In this document: piece after piece, positions 36,301 to 50,147 of the stretch
How positions within the stretch are numbered: the first letter of the stretch is position 1
How the letters are laid out: every line of letters begins with the position of its first letter
Source of the DNA: Balanoglossus misakiensis
Lineage: Eukaryota > Hemichordata
Length of the DNA: 64,000 bases
Assembly (NCBI GenBank): GCA_040954595.2
Contig: CM082579.2
Location: forward strand, 1,984,001 to 2,048,000
Direction of reading: 5' to 3'
The notes under the pieces: model-generated
Database searches by the model: none
What the model saw: only the letters and a program-made list of their open reading frames with translations
Told to the model about the DNA's origin: nothing
Program-made: the position numbers and the translations under genes

Positions 36301-38061
36301 AAGGTGATTGGATAGGCCTAAGTAAACAGCGGGGAGAGGTCTATAGAGCACTATGGTAAACTTCTGCACAGAGAGCAACCAAACAAAAATATGTTTCCAT
36401 ATTCTTTCAGATATATTGTCGGCAATGCGGGGGGACGTTTGAACGATAAAATAATATCTAAGGACAGCACATATCAGTTGAAATTAATTGTGACCATTAA
36501 TACAAAAAAATCATGCCATGGGAAGTACGAAAATGGCGAAAGTTGCTTTCGCAGTTTCGTGAAACAATTCCTTGCTCACTCTAGCTAAGAAAGAAAGCAG
36601 GCAAGCCAGTACGGCCCCTTGCCGCTAACGCCGCATCACACTGGCAGCCAAGTCCGGTGATCCCCGCTACCCTTCAATTTTATCTCCTGTGTTGAAATCT
36701 GAAATCTTCAGGGCGCTAACGCTAGATGCAGATTCGAGTGTGTGGACACACTACCGCGGCAGTTACTGGAGTGTCTGTCAATCAATACGGCAAACCTAAG
36801 TTCGAAATGCGCACGACGTTTTATTTTTTCAAGTGCGGCGGACAGATTATCGGGAATTGTTTAAGTCATAACTTAAAAAAAAAAAAATTGCGCTCACTGT
36901 TGAATACTCGCCCCCCCCTCACATTTCAATAATGATATGATCTGTATTGGTGTTGTATCAATGCAACGATGCCTGTCAATGTACAGCAGAGGGCACTCAA
37001 CTCGCGGTGTGCTAGCCTAAAGAGTTGCACCATCACATATGCAGCACTCGCTTGCAGGTAAATAATTAGTCTGTCCAGAACTGGAGAGCTCCCTACGGAT
37101 ATATATGCGCCTTATCTCCAAATGAAAGATAAAGATATTCGCGTGTTACTAAAATACTAACCATCAGCGTTAGAAGAGTATGTCTGATGGAACCGACACG
37201 TCCTCACACACATCTGTCTTTACCCTGAACAATTGGCAAATGACAAAGTGAAAAAAATACTAAGGAAATATTTTTCCAGGATTAACCACGATGGCCGAAA
37301 GCCATTGCTGCTTGTATAGTTGCCCAAACGCCCCATCATCATTTTTTCAGTGTGAAACCTAGACATATCTATCATATTCATATTGGTGTCCACTCAGCCG
37401 TGCAATTCCATAACATCTGCAAAACATCATTTGTTCTCTTTGTGTGATCGGAGGATGGTCAATAGCTCGGCCGAATCTTTGACCCCTCCGTTGGACGTGT
37501 TTCTAATATTAGAGTAAAATTATTGAACATTTTCAATTTATCAATGAAAACAAACAGTCTTCAGTACGGATTATCGGAATACACATAACGAGGCAGATAG
37601 TTCTGTCTCGTTGAAAACTTTTTCCAATGACTGATAACAGGGAAACGTTCAAAATGTGATGATTCTGCTCGCTTCTTACTGGAAATAAAACTACAAAACA
37701 CCGGACGACACAATCTTTCCTTCCTGCGAGAGAATTTTTTATCAAATAACCTAAAAAGACGAACACGGAACAAGCAGAGGCCGATGTCTTTGTGCAGTCG
37801 AACCGGATGGAAACACGCACTCCAGTGCGCTGGTACCGACTTAAACACGCGGTCATACATACATATATTATTTATTAGCAGAGATGGGAATAAGATAGTA
37901 TTTTCCACACTGATGGAAAATTTGCCAAACTCACTTTAAAACCCATTAGGCGACCGCCGGTGAGGCAAATTGTTAGGAGAGCGTACATTAGGCGCAACTA
38001 AAGCTTGCGCTCACCGTACTATACATGATAGTAGCATCTCCAAATCTTGAAATCCTCCGCC

Positions 38062-38124
38062 TGATAATAATCTAAATTACCTAATTTATTCATAATTGCT
38101 CCTGATAATTAATATAATAAAACA
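38062..38124. promoter_or_regulatory. ATTA-rich homeodomain-type cluster
   Basis: About eight ATTA/TAAT cores in 63 bp, including TAATTAAT, about 6 kb downstream of Mab21l. Local AT richness lowers its value as evidence. Confidence 0.25.
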
Positions 38125-41100
38125 AAAAGTGTAGAAACAGTAAATTCACCGTGTTAGAGGCTTACAGCGGCTCCCTATTCTTAATTTCCTTGTCGATGTG
38201 TGTATCGTTCAAATTTTGATCTTTTTTGAATAACGGAGTTAACGAATAATGACCAAAAAATCTAACATGGCATCTTCTCTGCCATTTTCAACAATCGAAG
38301 AAACCTGCGTGGAATTTATTTGTCCACCGTGACCATGGTCTTTTTGAGGTTTACAACGGTCGACGGCAGAGCCTCCTCTCCGTGACCGATGCTCCAAACA
38401 TCCGGCGCCGAGAGCGAGCGCAAAAGTATCGCCGGCGAGAGACTGGATGCCGGTACAGAATTCTGAGACTCCCAAAAAAGCAATGCGTAGCTATGAAGTA
38501 AAAACAGGTGTAGGATGACAGGTTGATGGAATACCTTATCGAAAACCAAGTACAGCCTAAATTATAAGCTATGTTCCGCAACGTTATGGCGACAATCTGC
38601 CTGCACTGGCGGCTGACCGAACAGTACGCCATTCCGAGGGATTATGCCTCCTTAAACGAATCAAAATAATTTCACGCTTTTCGTCTTGAAATGCTTCGTC
38701 TAAGCCCAGAAAATCCAGACTGTCAATTATCACTCTTTACTGAAATCCGGTATTAAGACAGACGAGTTTTAATCGAGGGACGTTTCTCTTTGACTCAGCA
38801 TCCAATAATACGCCTTTTACCATCTTTTCCCCCAGTATAAACATAAAGCTATATTAGCTGTAGCTATAACCTTTGCCTATCTTCTCTGTATTCCTTTTCT
38901 GTGTGTCAACAACACTTTTTGCCGTGCTTGATGGACTCACCAAAGCATTGCAATACTGAATATTACATTTCTGTCTACAACGCCCATATGCGTACAGTAT
39001 CCGGTTATTGTCAATAATAGAATCTAAGTCCGGGCTAGAATTCATCATGTCAACAATAACAATTGGTGTGGAGAGTTTAACAAGAGAACTCACTCGATAC
39101 ACAAACCAAAGAATATTAAAATGGCCAATGGGGAGCTTCGCGCTTTGCAATAGACGTCAAGGCCAAATTTCTATTTCTAAAAAAGTCACGTGTCAACGGC
39201 CATTTTCAATGTCATTCTTAAACTCTCTGCACACGAGAAAGCACAATAAGTTTTGATGTATTTATTTCCACAATAATATCGTTATCGCTGAGCTGACAAA
39301 AACAGAGTAGTTTTAACTTTTGCAAGTCGGTTATTCCGGCCACACGTCACCAATGCAAAACTGACTCACAGACAGATCGATCTTTCTAACTTTCACGTAC
39401 CATAATTTGCGGTTACTGCTGACGCTGCGATCCAGTCCCGTCTCGAGCGCAAGTAAACTGTTTACAGATCTGGTGTTTTTCACTTTTTATGGCGATCTTT
39501 CATTTCAAAATAAACCGAAAGGTTGCCGTGCTAAAGGATAGGTTAACGGGTGAGCTATACACAATCGCTACCTCAAACATAGACAGTTCCCAAAACCCAA
39601 CACAGTACGCACGCGTGTGATGCTTCCACAGTCGATCTTGCTACGAAAATCACTAATTTAAAAACGAGTATGAACCCGAAACACACCACAGACACAGAAA
39701 ATGCGGACTTTCCGGTCGGTCAAGCCGAAACGCATACTTCACATCGATGATGGCTTTTATCGGAATGGAAGAAGGCCGCCTATAGGCCAGACCACGTGTA
39801 TTGGCCGGGCAGTCATGATGGCAGACGAAGGCGATGTCACACACGACCGGGTAGCGTTGCGTGCGCAAAAAAGTGGTTTCGTTTAGGTCAAAGCTGCACA
39901 CAATGCGAAGTTGTCGAGACATAACAATAAATACGATAAGCTCAAAGTTAAAGTACGCAAAATCTAACATAAAAAACCGCAATGTTCACCTGAATATAAA
40001 GCTAAATTATGAGAAGTACTTGAAGGGTAACGGACAGCTGTGAATTCAACGGCAAAAAAAGCGATGACAGGAAAATACCTCACTGCTGTCTGGCGAATAC
40101 TTGCATAGTTTTCCTACATAAATTTGATCACTCTCTTTTATCGTCAATATTTAACGATATCACATTTTTTCCATATACATAATTATATTTGCCCCGGGGA
40201 AACCCATAATTACCCAAACAGCGACACAAACCCACATTGTTGGAATTATAAGAAAATGCGATAAGCTGGGATAAAATTGATTGGTTTTCTGCCTTTGAAT
40301 ACCGTGTAATAACAGAAAGAAGGGGGTTCGCTTTGTTTGTTCATATATTATGCGAGATGTAATGTTTGAAGTAAAAACATCCATATTACATGTTATACCA
40401 AGGGCACAGAAATGACGTCACTAGCTTATAGCACAAAGCTGAAAGAATTCACAGGACCATATTAATCAAGGGTCTGACTGGAAGCATTTGACAGTGTGGT
40501 TTTCTAGCCCGCAAACGCCGACAAACGAAAGAATATGTGCCCGGGTCCTGAAAAACGTAAAAAGAGAAAGCGGGCATTCTTGTACCATCCAGGCCCACAC
40601 TACAACAGTTGAGTTCGACTTCTAATTGCGGAAAGGTATGGGGGATTAAACAAAACCCGCACTAACCGAGACAAACATCAGCCTGTAGAAATGAATGAAT
40701 CTGCAGTGTAGAATGTCTGTATCACTGATTGCACGCCGTATTCTGGGAACATGGCCCTAGGCTGCCTGGTCAGGAATGTTGTAACTATACATGAGTGATC
40801 GTGAACAAAGCCGGCGAATGGTGTGTACAGCGGTGCCTATGCACACACACACTGCTAGGGGGAGGGGGAGGGGAGACAGACCAGCGCGGTTTACTGTCAC
40901 GGGGGGATTTCCTCGATTTTTACGGTACTAGTCAACAGGGGAAGGTGTATATTATTACCATGCATTTCTCTGAGACTTAGACGATGGGGTTTTCTCTATA
41001 AAAAAACAATAATATCACGACTGTCGGTTCAGTTTGAAAATTGCCGGTTCCTAACCACCTCAGAGTTAGATTATTTCTCGCAGATGCAAAATTCGGATGC

Positions 41101-42722
41101 AAGCCTCTCACACAAACAAAAACACAAACAAGAGACCGCCAAACTGTTGGCGTCACTGACGTGAGTTTAATCTGGTGAGATACAGATCATGGCTGATGGT
41201 AGAGCGAGTGTACGTGGCGACGAGTATTGATGGCGTACACCTGATTACAGCGATGCTGCCTTATCAATGATACACCCTTGCACCTGAAACCCCTCCGACG
41301 ACAGCAATATATTGCATTCTTCTGCAGGCTTAATTTCGCTACATTGAGCTTTGCAGGGGAAATTAATCTCACATGCGCCAAGTTGGAGAAAATGCCGGTG
41401 CTTCGTGTTCTACCATCGGGGCTTTAGTTCACCCAGGCGTGTGCTAACCACAAATGAAAGGTATTAGAGGCACGATTCCTGGCCTGCCCGTCTTACAAGG
41501 ATTCTGGCGTCTAGGAAACCTATGCTCTGCTAAAATAGCCGTGAATGACAAGATATCGCCACGGTTTCCAATGGTTACCAGAGTCTCTCCAATGTACACT
41601 CACTCGACCGCGTATCCAGACGTGACACATACAGTTGCTGCATGGAAAATGGCGGTTCCTCGAGTATCGACAGAGGGAATGCCCACTCCGGTAATATGCG
41701 GAGTGCCCACAAGAATGCCAGGAAAGTTATACACCGCTATGCCTCTTCCACCCTGTGGAATGGACTGCCTAGTACCCAAGTTTTTTAGTCTTAACTTAAG
41801 ACCTATTTTTTGAGAGAGCACACTCATGCGGCACCATGTAAAGCGCCAGAGGGGAGAAAATTTTCATGGATACCGGTCGCTATATAAATTTATTATCGCA
41901 TCGTATACACGTTTTTATTTTCACCGATGAAAATTAACCAATCAATAAAGAGGGCTTATTTTAAGTGAGATACAAATGAACTTTCTCCCTCGACAGGTTT
42001 ATCTGACGCAACACAACAACAAAACAATATCGCCAAACCTGAACTGGAAATCAAACGTGAACTCGCTAAGTCGGAAACCGGAAATGTTCAAACAATCGGA
42101 AATTGAGAAAACTTACAAAAAGTCAAGTTACGTAAAAACAAGTGTAACACGCATTCTATTAAAAACGTCCACAGCGTCAATAGAACCCCATGTCCAATAA
42201 AAGAGTTTCACTGTACGTCCGACTAAAGAAACCATATTGAGAAACGCCTCAAAGGGCAGAAAAACCGGGCATGGTCCCTGGATGTGTGTGTACAGACGAC
42301 GGATGAATGAATGGCCATAAATCGAATGCCATTCTAGCCCCGGAGTACCTAGAGATTGAGGCAGTACAACGACCAGGCCATAAATGGGCACTTTACACCT
42401 TTGAATGATGGGGCCATACTTGAAGCCATCAATACGGTCCACCCAGAGCCATATTGTAGCTTGCCAACCGCTGAAGTGCTTTAATTGCTGCCCGAAGAAC
42501 ATTACCCGATGATGTGAGTTTTTGTTCCGTTGTGTTGATAACTCAACATCATATGGTCACATCTTAACTAGGCCTTATTGCGTTTTTAACTAAAAGCTTC
42601 CCATGTTAACGTATCTCTATGTTTTTTAGTGTTTACCCGGGCCCTGACAATGCATACGTCAAAGAATTTCCCAAAGCCAATCCGACATAATTTATGCACA
42701 GTAACTTCAGACTTGTCGTGAC

Positions 42723-42744
42723 CATTTATTTCCATAAATAAATG
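42723..42744. repeat. Perfect 9-bp inverted repeat
   Basis: CATTTATTT-CCAT-AAATAAATG. AT-rich stem with a 4-nt loop; it may be chance or a dimeric binding site. Confidence 0.7.
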
Positions 42745-45700
42745 AGAGACATTCAGAGTCGACTCGACTACCGATGATCCCAGCGTCTGAGGCTCGAGGA
42801 TGTAATTAGTTTTGTAAATTGCTTCATATATTCCGAAAGACAGTGACGGATACGATCAGACTGGATGGAAATTTTTTTGAAAGATATACGTCGCTACAAT
42901 TGATTATTCTTTGTTTTTGCGTAAATACAAAAGATCGTAGTTGATGTAATTACGCTGAGTTTGACTGGAAGGTTCAGACACTCCCAGAGAGTCGGGTCAA
43001 CTTTTTTTTACAGATTATTCAAGAAGAACAAAGCTGTAATTAAGGATAATCATTTCAATGTGAATTTCCATTAATTTTCCTTTTTTTTTCATTCGAGACA
43101 AGTTCCCGGCAAACGTAACTGGTCCAGTAGAAAGCGATTGGCTGAATGCAAATACTAAACTCACTATACCGGTCATGCCAAATTTAACAGAGGGAAAGAG
43201 ACTGGGATAAAACGAGACGATTGCCAATGGAAGGGGAAAGACACCTTCAAAAAGCTGGAAACAAAAACCCACAACAAAGTCATACCAGGAAAAAAAACAC
43301 GGACTTAATAAGAATAGGAAGTCTATAGATTCTGTGGGAAATGTGATGTCTGTAAACCGCCGTTGCTGGAGTTATACATCAAAATGTCATTTAAACAATG
43401 CAAACTAACAAAACCACGTTTTTGCCGATGCACTGCACTGCCTTGGCAGGTAGATTATCCCTACCCATCCGTCTTCCCCTACGGTGTTGCTGGGCATTCA
43501 AAAACCGTGCCTGTTCACCGCCAGTATAGCGGCACTGCACAACAGCCCATATGGAACCATGGAAACATTATGATATGCAAACTAACTGTTTAACTACAAT
43601 ACGCTTATCCGCATATAGGTATTGTCACAAAATGGGCCGTTCGTAACTGATGGTTTCCAAAGAGTTAAATATGGTGTTTATAAAAACTCGTACAAGGGAC
43701 TCCAAAATAGTATTTCATCAATCAATCAAAGCATTTAGACATTCGTTCTGGTTGCCACGCGAAATTTAATTTTCGATTCAGTACTGATACTCTTTTCAAA
43801 GGAACCCAAAAATCTGGTACTTCGATGTGTGCATGGGGCGGAGACAGTTAAACCAAGATTATTTCTTGTTGTGGAAATCGGCCATTAAGCTCTTCCACAT
43901 CAACAGACATAATGGTTTCTTACTAATGAAGATTTCACGCGTCACGGCAAATGTTTACATTGATGTGGGCCGTGCTTCGGTTCAAAGGGAAAACCCGATA
44001 TTACTGTATTTGCTTTAATTTTAATCCATATTTAACAAGATAAGAGCAGTAATACCAACTAAGAGGTTAAAAAATCAAGCAAATATACTCAATTTCATTC
44101 TCGTTTACTTATTCTGGACATACTGCGATCGCCTACTTTATAGTCGATAAAACATGGAACACGTTGACTGGTGCTGATATTGCTGTTCGGTTATTTACAA
44201 TGTAATCACTTTCTCTTCCGACAAATTTATGTTCTATCTCCCTGCCAGTCCATTTTTGGTCCGCTTTTATATATTTTTTACAATTTCAGCACACAGATTT
44301 TCAGTAAAGAATATTTACTATGTGAAATAAATAGATGGCGATGACGCGGACACAGTGGTTGTGTATGCCTGCTGTTACCAAACACGGCCAATCCGAGGGC
44401 ACGGACCTTAATCCCAGGTGGCTGAAAATCTGTCTTTCAAACTGCTCTTCCCTTTTCACACATCAATTTTCAACACCGCACAATAACTACAGGAGTTGGA
44501 AAACTCTGACAGGCTGAAGAATGCCAGCGTCGGTTGAAGCTATAGGGCAGCAAATTTGAATACAGTCAAAATGGTGGACAGACTGGCAACTTCGAAGCGA
44601 GTGACGCCTCTGGCAAAAAAAATGAAAACTCCTATATTTATATTAAAACCTGCAAATTTGAAAACGCCATGGGTACCGAACATATACTCATATTTAAGGC
44701 TAACAGATCCAGGGTACTTTTCGTCACACACAACGATTTTTAACAAACCAACGACCAGGGTTGGTAACAGCACATGCAATGTTTTTTACAAATACTGAAC
44801 GGGGTTGGTAAAAGGAAAATTCCTTACAATGTCGCTAGGATAGTTTCAAATCCCATTACCGGTCCCCTTCAGGGCACTTTTCTTGCAAAGTCAAGTTGCG
44901 GAGATTTTTGCCCGACGGCTGGAGTAATTTTCGCTGGGATACTGAATCGATACACACCCACCAATAGGCACTGCGATAAATCAAGCAGTACGTTAATGTT
45001 AGATGCATCAAAATGCATCATGACTCTTTGAATTCTGCTTCCATCATGTTGTGCGCGGAGAATTGTAATTAATTAATTCAAAAGTTGGTGTACAATTAAT
45101 GGCGAAATCATTTTCAAATACTAGTGCTGTTCCGAAAACCTAACTGGGAAAGGCCATCATTTCTCATCGACTATGTTTCTGTCTCTATTTAGAAATGTGT
45201 GATGTCGGCGAGGGGGGACAGACTGAAACATTTCTTGGTTCACTGTAAGCTTATTCTCATGCTGAACAACCGTGAAACAAAACGGACACTTGAGTGTTCG
45301 AAAACGTTTCGGGGAATGAACAGATGCGGGTCTGACTGCAACTTGGTCAGTCAATTAGCTTTCTTGCCTAGAGACATGAACCGCTCTACAAGGAAATCTT
45401 CAAATGCTCCAATTCTTCCTGGGCCAGACACGCTCATCATGCGTACCGTTCCCCATAGAACGGAGCAGGGGCATTAACCACTTTCCCCCGCCGGGTCGCG
45501 GAAACGCTACGCCCGCGCTGGCGCACATGCTCTTAGCTGTTCCGAGGCGAACGCGAAATCGCAAATGCAGGCCCGCCCGGCTGGCCACGTTGACGAACCG
45601 TCATAATCATCGCCATGGTGACGGCCAGTAATACACACACAAATGCGATGATTACTTTATTTACAGGAATTTATTGTTATTACTGGGTTAATGCACCTGT

Positions 45701-46734
45701 CAACTCGTTAGCTAAAAGAGGACTATGCGAGATCAGATACGTCACACTGGCTACTCCACCACTCTTTGCTAACTTAATTTTTCAATCGAATTTCCCATTC
45801 CGTCTCGACGTTATCTCTGCACTGTTTCAATTATACGCAGCAGGGGTGATAATAATATGTTTTCAAGCCATGTGAGATGGATGATATTGTCCCAGGTGAC
45901 AATACCCTTGCCGTTTAGTATATCCGTCTGTCTCTCTCCCTGGATTTTACTAGCCACCACTGTTAGACCCAGATAGATCTCGCCAAATAATTATATGTTA
46001 AATATTACTTATGGATAAGAAAATTGCAAAATCGAAAACGCTCTTAAAATTTCGATGCTCTAAAGGGTAAATAAAAATATTTCATTAATATATAAATCGT
46101 AACGGAAATATTCCTGAAGTCTGTTATTTTACCGAGTCATTGTTACGTAAATTGTCGAGCTGGATCGCGGAGCGGACTGTAGTGAATTGTATACGCAATG
46201 CACCATGGGCCATTTGAAACTGACAATCTAAGGCCAACCACTTAGGGTCCCTGCAATAACCGTAAAAGTTAAACAGATAAAGACATCAACGCAGCTTGCC
46301 ATGAATAGCACCAAAATCATCGCTATCATACTTTTTGTTAGCTAAATAGAGTCTCGGAACATCATAAAATAATTATGACCCCAGATAACACCTAGCAAAA
46401 AGCCAAACACGGTGAGTAAACGCAGCACTTCCCACAATAAAAATAATCGCCAAAACAAATCACGTCGTCTCAAGTCCGACGAAAACCAACACAAATCGGT
46501 GTTAGTGGTATAGGAAGGCGACCCCTGAAGGAGAAAACTGATAGAGAAAAGAGCGGAAAGCCTTTTTTCGAGGCATTCTCTTCCAGTTCACAGTGGATCT
46601 ATCAAAATAACCATATCAAAGACAGCGTGGTTTATTGCTCGAACCCATGGGACTGGTGTGTATCGGGAAAAAAAAGCTTTCATCCTCTTCAATTCGCCCA
46701 ACATAAAATTTTTACGCGTTTCCCTCTAAATGAG

Positions 46735-46970
46735 CGAGGCAAAAGATTCCATCGTCCCTTTTAGTTTGTACATTATCGCCCTATTTTCATCATGAAATCG
46801 CCGGTTAATTGTATTAAACGCGATTATTGTGCGCGAGAGGGAGACGGCGGCGGCAAAAGCCTTGTCAAACAGAAAACACCGCGAACTCGCCCTCCAGTGA
46901 TACGCCAATTTGCCGGGGGAGAAGAAGGGGGGTCCGTCACACACTCTTAATTTCCACGTACCAAACACCG
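46735..46970. promoter_or_regulatory. Candidate conserved non-coding element
   Basis: High-complexity block with TTAATTGT, GATTATTGT and a dense CpG stretch (46825-46890). It has no repeats, and its ORFs on both strands are unrecognised. Confidence 0.25.
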
Positions 46971-47619
46971 TTGTTGTTTTTTGGAGCGCAATCTGCCACG
47001 AAATTCTGATCACGAAAAGCTTAAAGGAACGTCATCACATTTTGCCACAAACAGCCACCACAAAAAAAATCAAGACCGGCAAGAAATGGCTGCTTTTCCC
47101 TCATCAGACTGGAACACCCCAGCTTCCCATGGTTATCCTGCTATACGAATGCCATTGATCTTCAATAGTTTGTATTGCGGAGATCTATGCCCACCAGCAA
47201 CATGAGAAAGTGTCTCTTTGCGTTCTGGTAAATGTACAAGACGTCGGCTTCATGTTCCAAAGCTGACGCAGACTCCATTACAAAGTACACGATTCACTCA
47301 CAGCTCAATTATTTATGCGGATTTGTAGAACTCATGACGTCACAGGGTGAACTAATTCACATTTTGACGTAAGACTTGTCCAGATAAATCTTCTCTCTTT
47401 TTTCGTCATTTAACTGAAACCACAGCTACCAAAAAGGCCAAAACGTGCCATCGAATGGTTCTTGCAAACTAGCTGATGTTCACATTTGGCATCTCTTATA
47501 CGACCAGGAATTTCACGTTTTAGCATTACCAGTAAACCCCTTTAAGGATGTTTGCACCCGCGTGATGCCCTTAAAACTGACATTCCAAATTTCAACTTCA
47601 AGGAAGGCCACATTTTGTC

Positions 47620-47634
47620 GTTTCCACGGTAACC
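47620..47634 (+). promoter_or_regulatory. X-box-like site (RFX family)
   Basis: GTTTCCACGGTAACC has two RFX-like half-sites facing each other with a 2-bp spacer, close to the RFX dimer consensus. Related sites lie at 41563-41579 (GGTTTCCAATGGTTACC), 29926-29933 and 54910-54917 (half-sites). Confidence 0.35.
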
Positions 47635-48536
47635 GCGCGCTTGACATTTAGCAGAAGACGAGCAATGGGAATAAAAAGCCCATTAGACGGCGTTTCAATT
47701 CTCCTACTTTAACATTTCCTGTAGGCTGTGGAGAACCGACTGCCTGAAGGCTTAACAAACCTAAATGAACACATGCACCAAGTACACGCACGTCAGTCCC
47801 CTTCTGTTGTCGTTTGCTTGCAATTTGGACGCGAAACATTACAGTCAGAAAGGTCCAAATCCACCGCCGTGCAGAAACCTTTGCAGAAGAAAGGGAAAGC
47901 CCGTAACCTTTATGACGATGGCGTTGAATTCTCAAGAAAACACAGCCACTGAACTTTTGAGCCGCCGCCATCATGAGCCGAAATTTAACAAAATTGCGAT
48001 TTATTGGCCGATGGGCATCCTGCTAATGACACGAGGCTCAGTAAGCAAGACCCATTTATTTAGAAAGTCTTAATCATCATTGAAGAGACAACTGGAAAAA
48101 ATACTAGGCATGATTCCTGGCTTGGGGCGCGAATGTATAAGATTTGGGTCAATATTGCACGTGATGACGACGACATACACATGAAGCCACTTGCCATGCG
48201 TTGACTGAGGACCGAGGACAATTTAAAACCAACCACCACAATTGACGCCTGCAACGCAAAAAATACTTTATAACTCAATATAAGCGCCAAAATGAAACAC
48301 TAATGACTGTAACAGACCCTCGGATTGTATGGTGCCACCGTTCGCCGCAAACACCATCAAGCCGGCAGTGATAAATCAACGAACTTGATCGACGAATCTA
48401 ATCATCATACATGCACTGAACACATCCAATTTGATATTTTGCCTGTGGAAACAATAGTCATTTTCAAGCGTCTGGTTTGCAGGCCGGGGGAGAGGGGGGG
48501 GGGCGAAGGGGCGAAGATGCGCCCAATACAGACAAC

Positions 48537-48566
48537 TAACTTCAATGAGAAATAACTTCAATGAGA
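48537..48566 (+). repeat. 14-bp tandem duplication
   Basis: TAACTTCAATGAGA occurs twice with a 16-bp period. A small local duplication. Confidence 0.85.
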
Positions 48567-50101
48567 TTCCGAATTTACAATAATCGTTTCAAACTCAGCA
48601 GCACAAAACAAACGTTATAACACGACGGGGATGATTCAGTCCGTTTCTCTTTTTTCAATTATACACAGAAACGATGAGTGAGGACTAAGCTTTATAATTA
48701 ATTGAAGACACACTTTCAGGCTGTGAAGTCCCTAATCCGTATCCTCGCTTCATATTCCACATTAGTAATTACGTGTTTGCTCGTTGTTTGCACTCCTCAG
48801 ACTATCTCCTTAGGGCCCATGCTTCTACGGATCCGTTCATGCGTAAACCGGTTGATAGATAAAATAACAAAAACACATTCGCTTATGGCAGCCTCATTCA
48901 CATCTTTCTTATTTCTAAAAACATTCAACAGTTGCGTCTCACACCTTGAGGAAGACTCTGACAAACACTTTTGTTCTTTGCAAATTGCACAGCGCTAGGT
49001 ATGTCGGACAGACGAAAGCAATGTAAAATTAATTAAGCAGATCGCGGGCGATACTTCACCCTAGAAAGCAGCGAACGGTGACTTTTTTTATGATCAACCC
49101 ATCACATCTCGACGAGCTCCCGCAAGACTCGCGTCCCAAACCGGAGAGCAACGCTGTGAAAGCAAACGCCCCGGCGGATCAGGCACTTCATGAAAGGCGG
49201 CGCGGGCGAGGTCTGCTGGGACGCTTGATTGTGGGGATAGTACACATATACACAGACGGACACATCTACTTCCCCCGCTAAGTGGTCTAACAAAAGAACT
49301 CATGAAGTGACATACAGGTTTCCATTCAGCGCAGAGACCATATTTTAAAACCTTGACATTGTACATTCAATAGGTTTCCTGTTAAATATATCTGAAGCGA
49401 ATTTACACCCATTAAATGCAAGGAAACGTACGAGAGAGGAGTGACTATTTTTAGATTAAGCGTTTCCCTTATCTTGACTGGCAATATCAATGAACAGAAG
49501 TTCTCCAAAAACAAGTCAAACGTCTGGAATTCGTGCATTCCTCGACCACGATTATTAATATTATGTGTTCAGGTGCCATGCAATAATATATGCGCGAACA
49601 AGGATGATTTTAAATATGTTGTCATTAAAATAGTAACTGCAAATTACAGAAGTCCACGGGGAATAGGTTAGATATGACTGGGTTATCAATCAGAATGTGT
49701 CATGTAAAAAATGGGGCGGTGCCACTGGAAGAATAGGTATAAACATATCGCTGTGAAGGTTTATCCCACTATGAAAGCATTTTTCTTGGCTAGAAACCCG
49801 AATTTTCCTGTAAGCTCACGTTGACGACAAGCTCGTCAAAAAGGTGTCTTTCTCTTAGCCATAGGAACCCCCCCCCCCCAACACCAAACACCACCTCTAC
49901 CTCGTCAACACACATCAGCAATATTACGTTCTTCTATCATCAATTTGTAAACGATTTCTAGCTTCCAAGATTTACATTACTTTCGCAAATTGGTCATTAT
50001 CTCTCCACTGGAACAAAACACGAAGCTCATTACTGGGTTATATGACCGACCTCATTCTGGGCTCAGTGAAAGCGTATTTGCATAATAATTATCTAATCAG
50101 T

Positions 50102-50147
50102 TGTCGGCCAACGGGTAACAGTGTCGACCAACGGGTAACAGTGTCAG
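50102..50147 (+). repeat. 20-bp tandem duplication
   Basis: TGTCGGCCAACGGGTAACAG at 50102-50121 is repeated at 50122-50141 with one G-to-A change, and TGTCAG at 50142 starts a partial third unit. Each unit holds CAACGG, a MYB-type core. Confidence 0.9.

Larger units (their letters stand above)
33331..45000. other. Gene-free, CpG-retaining DNA downstream of mab21l
   Basis: No coding gene is supported; the longest ORFs are unrecognised and lack neighbouring exons. Contents: a 12-base G run (35489-35500), an ATTA-rich cluster (38062-38124), an X-box-like site (41563-41579) and a 9-bp-arm hairpin (42723-42744). The sustained CpG level argues for an unmethylated regulatory domain. Confidence 0.5.

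Noticed and set aside
38854-39150. Minus-strand frame ending at a GTGAGT donor (38935-38940)
   Set aside because: The frame begins at TTG with an in-frame stop just upstream, has no convincing acceptor, and the peptide is not recognised.
41454-41813. 119-codon ORF on the plus strand
   Set aside because: No family resemblance. The stretch holds an X-box-like motif and reads better as non-coding regulatory sequence.
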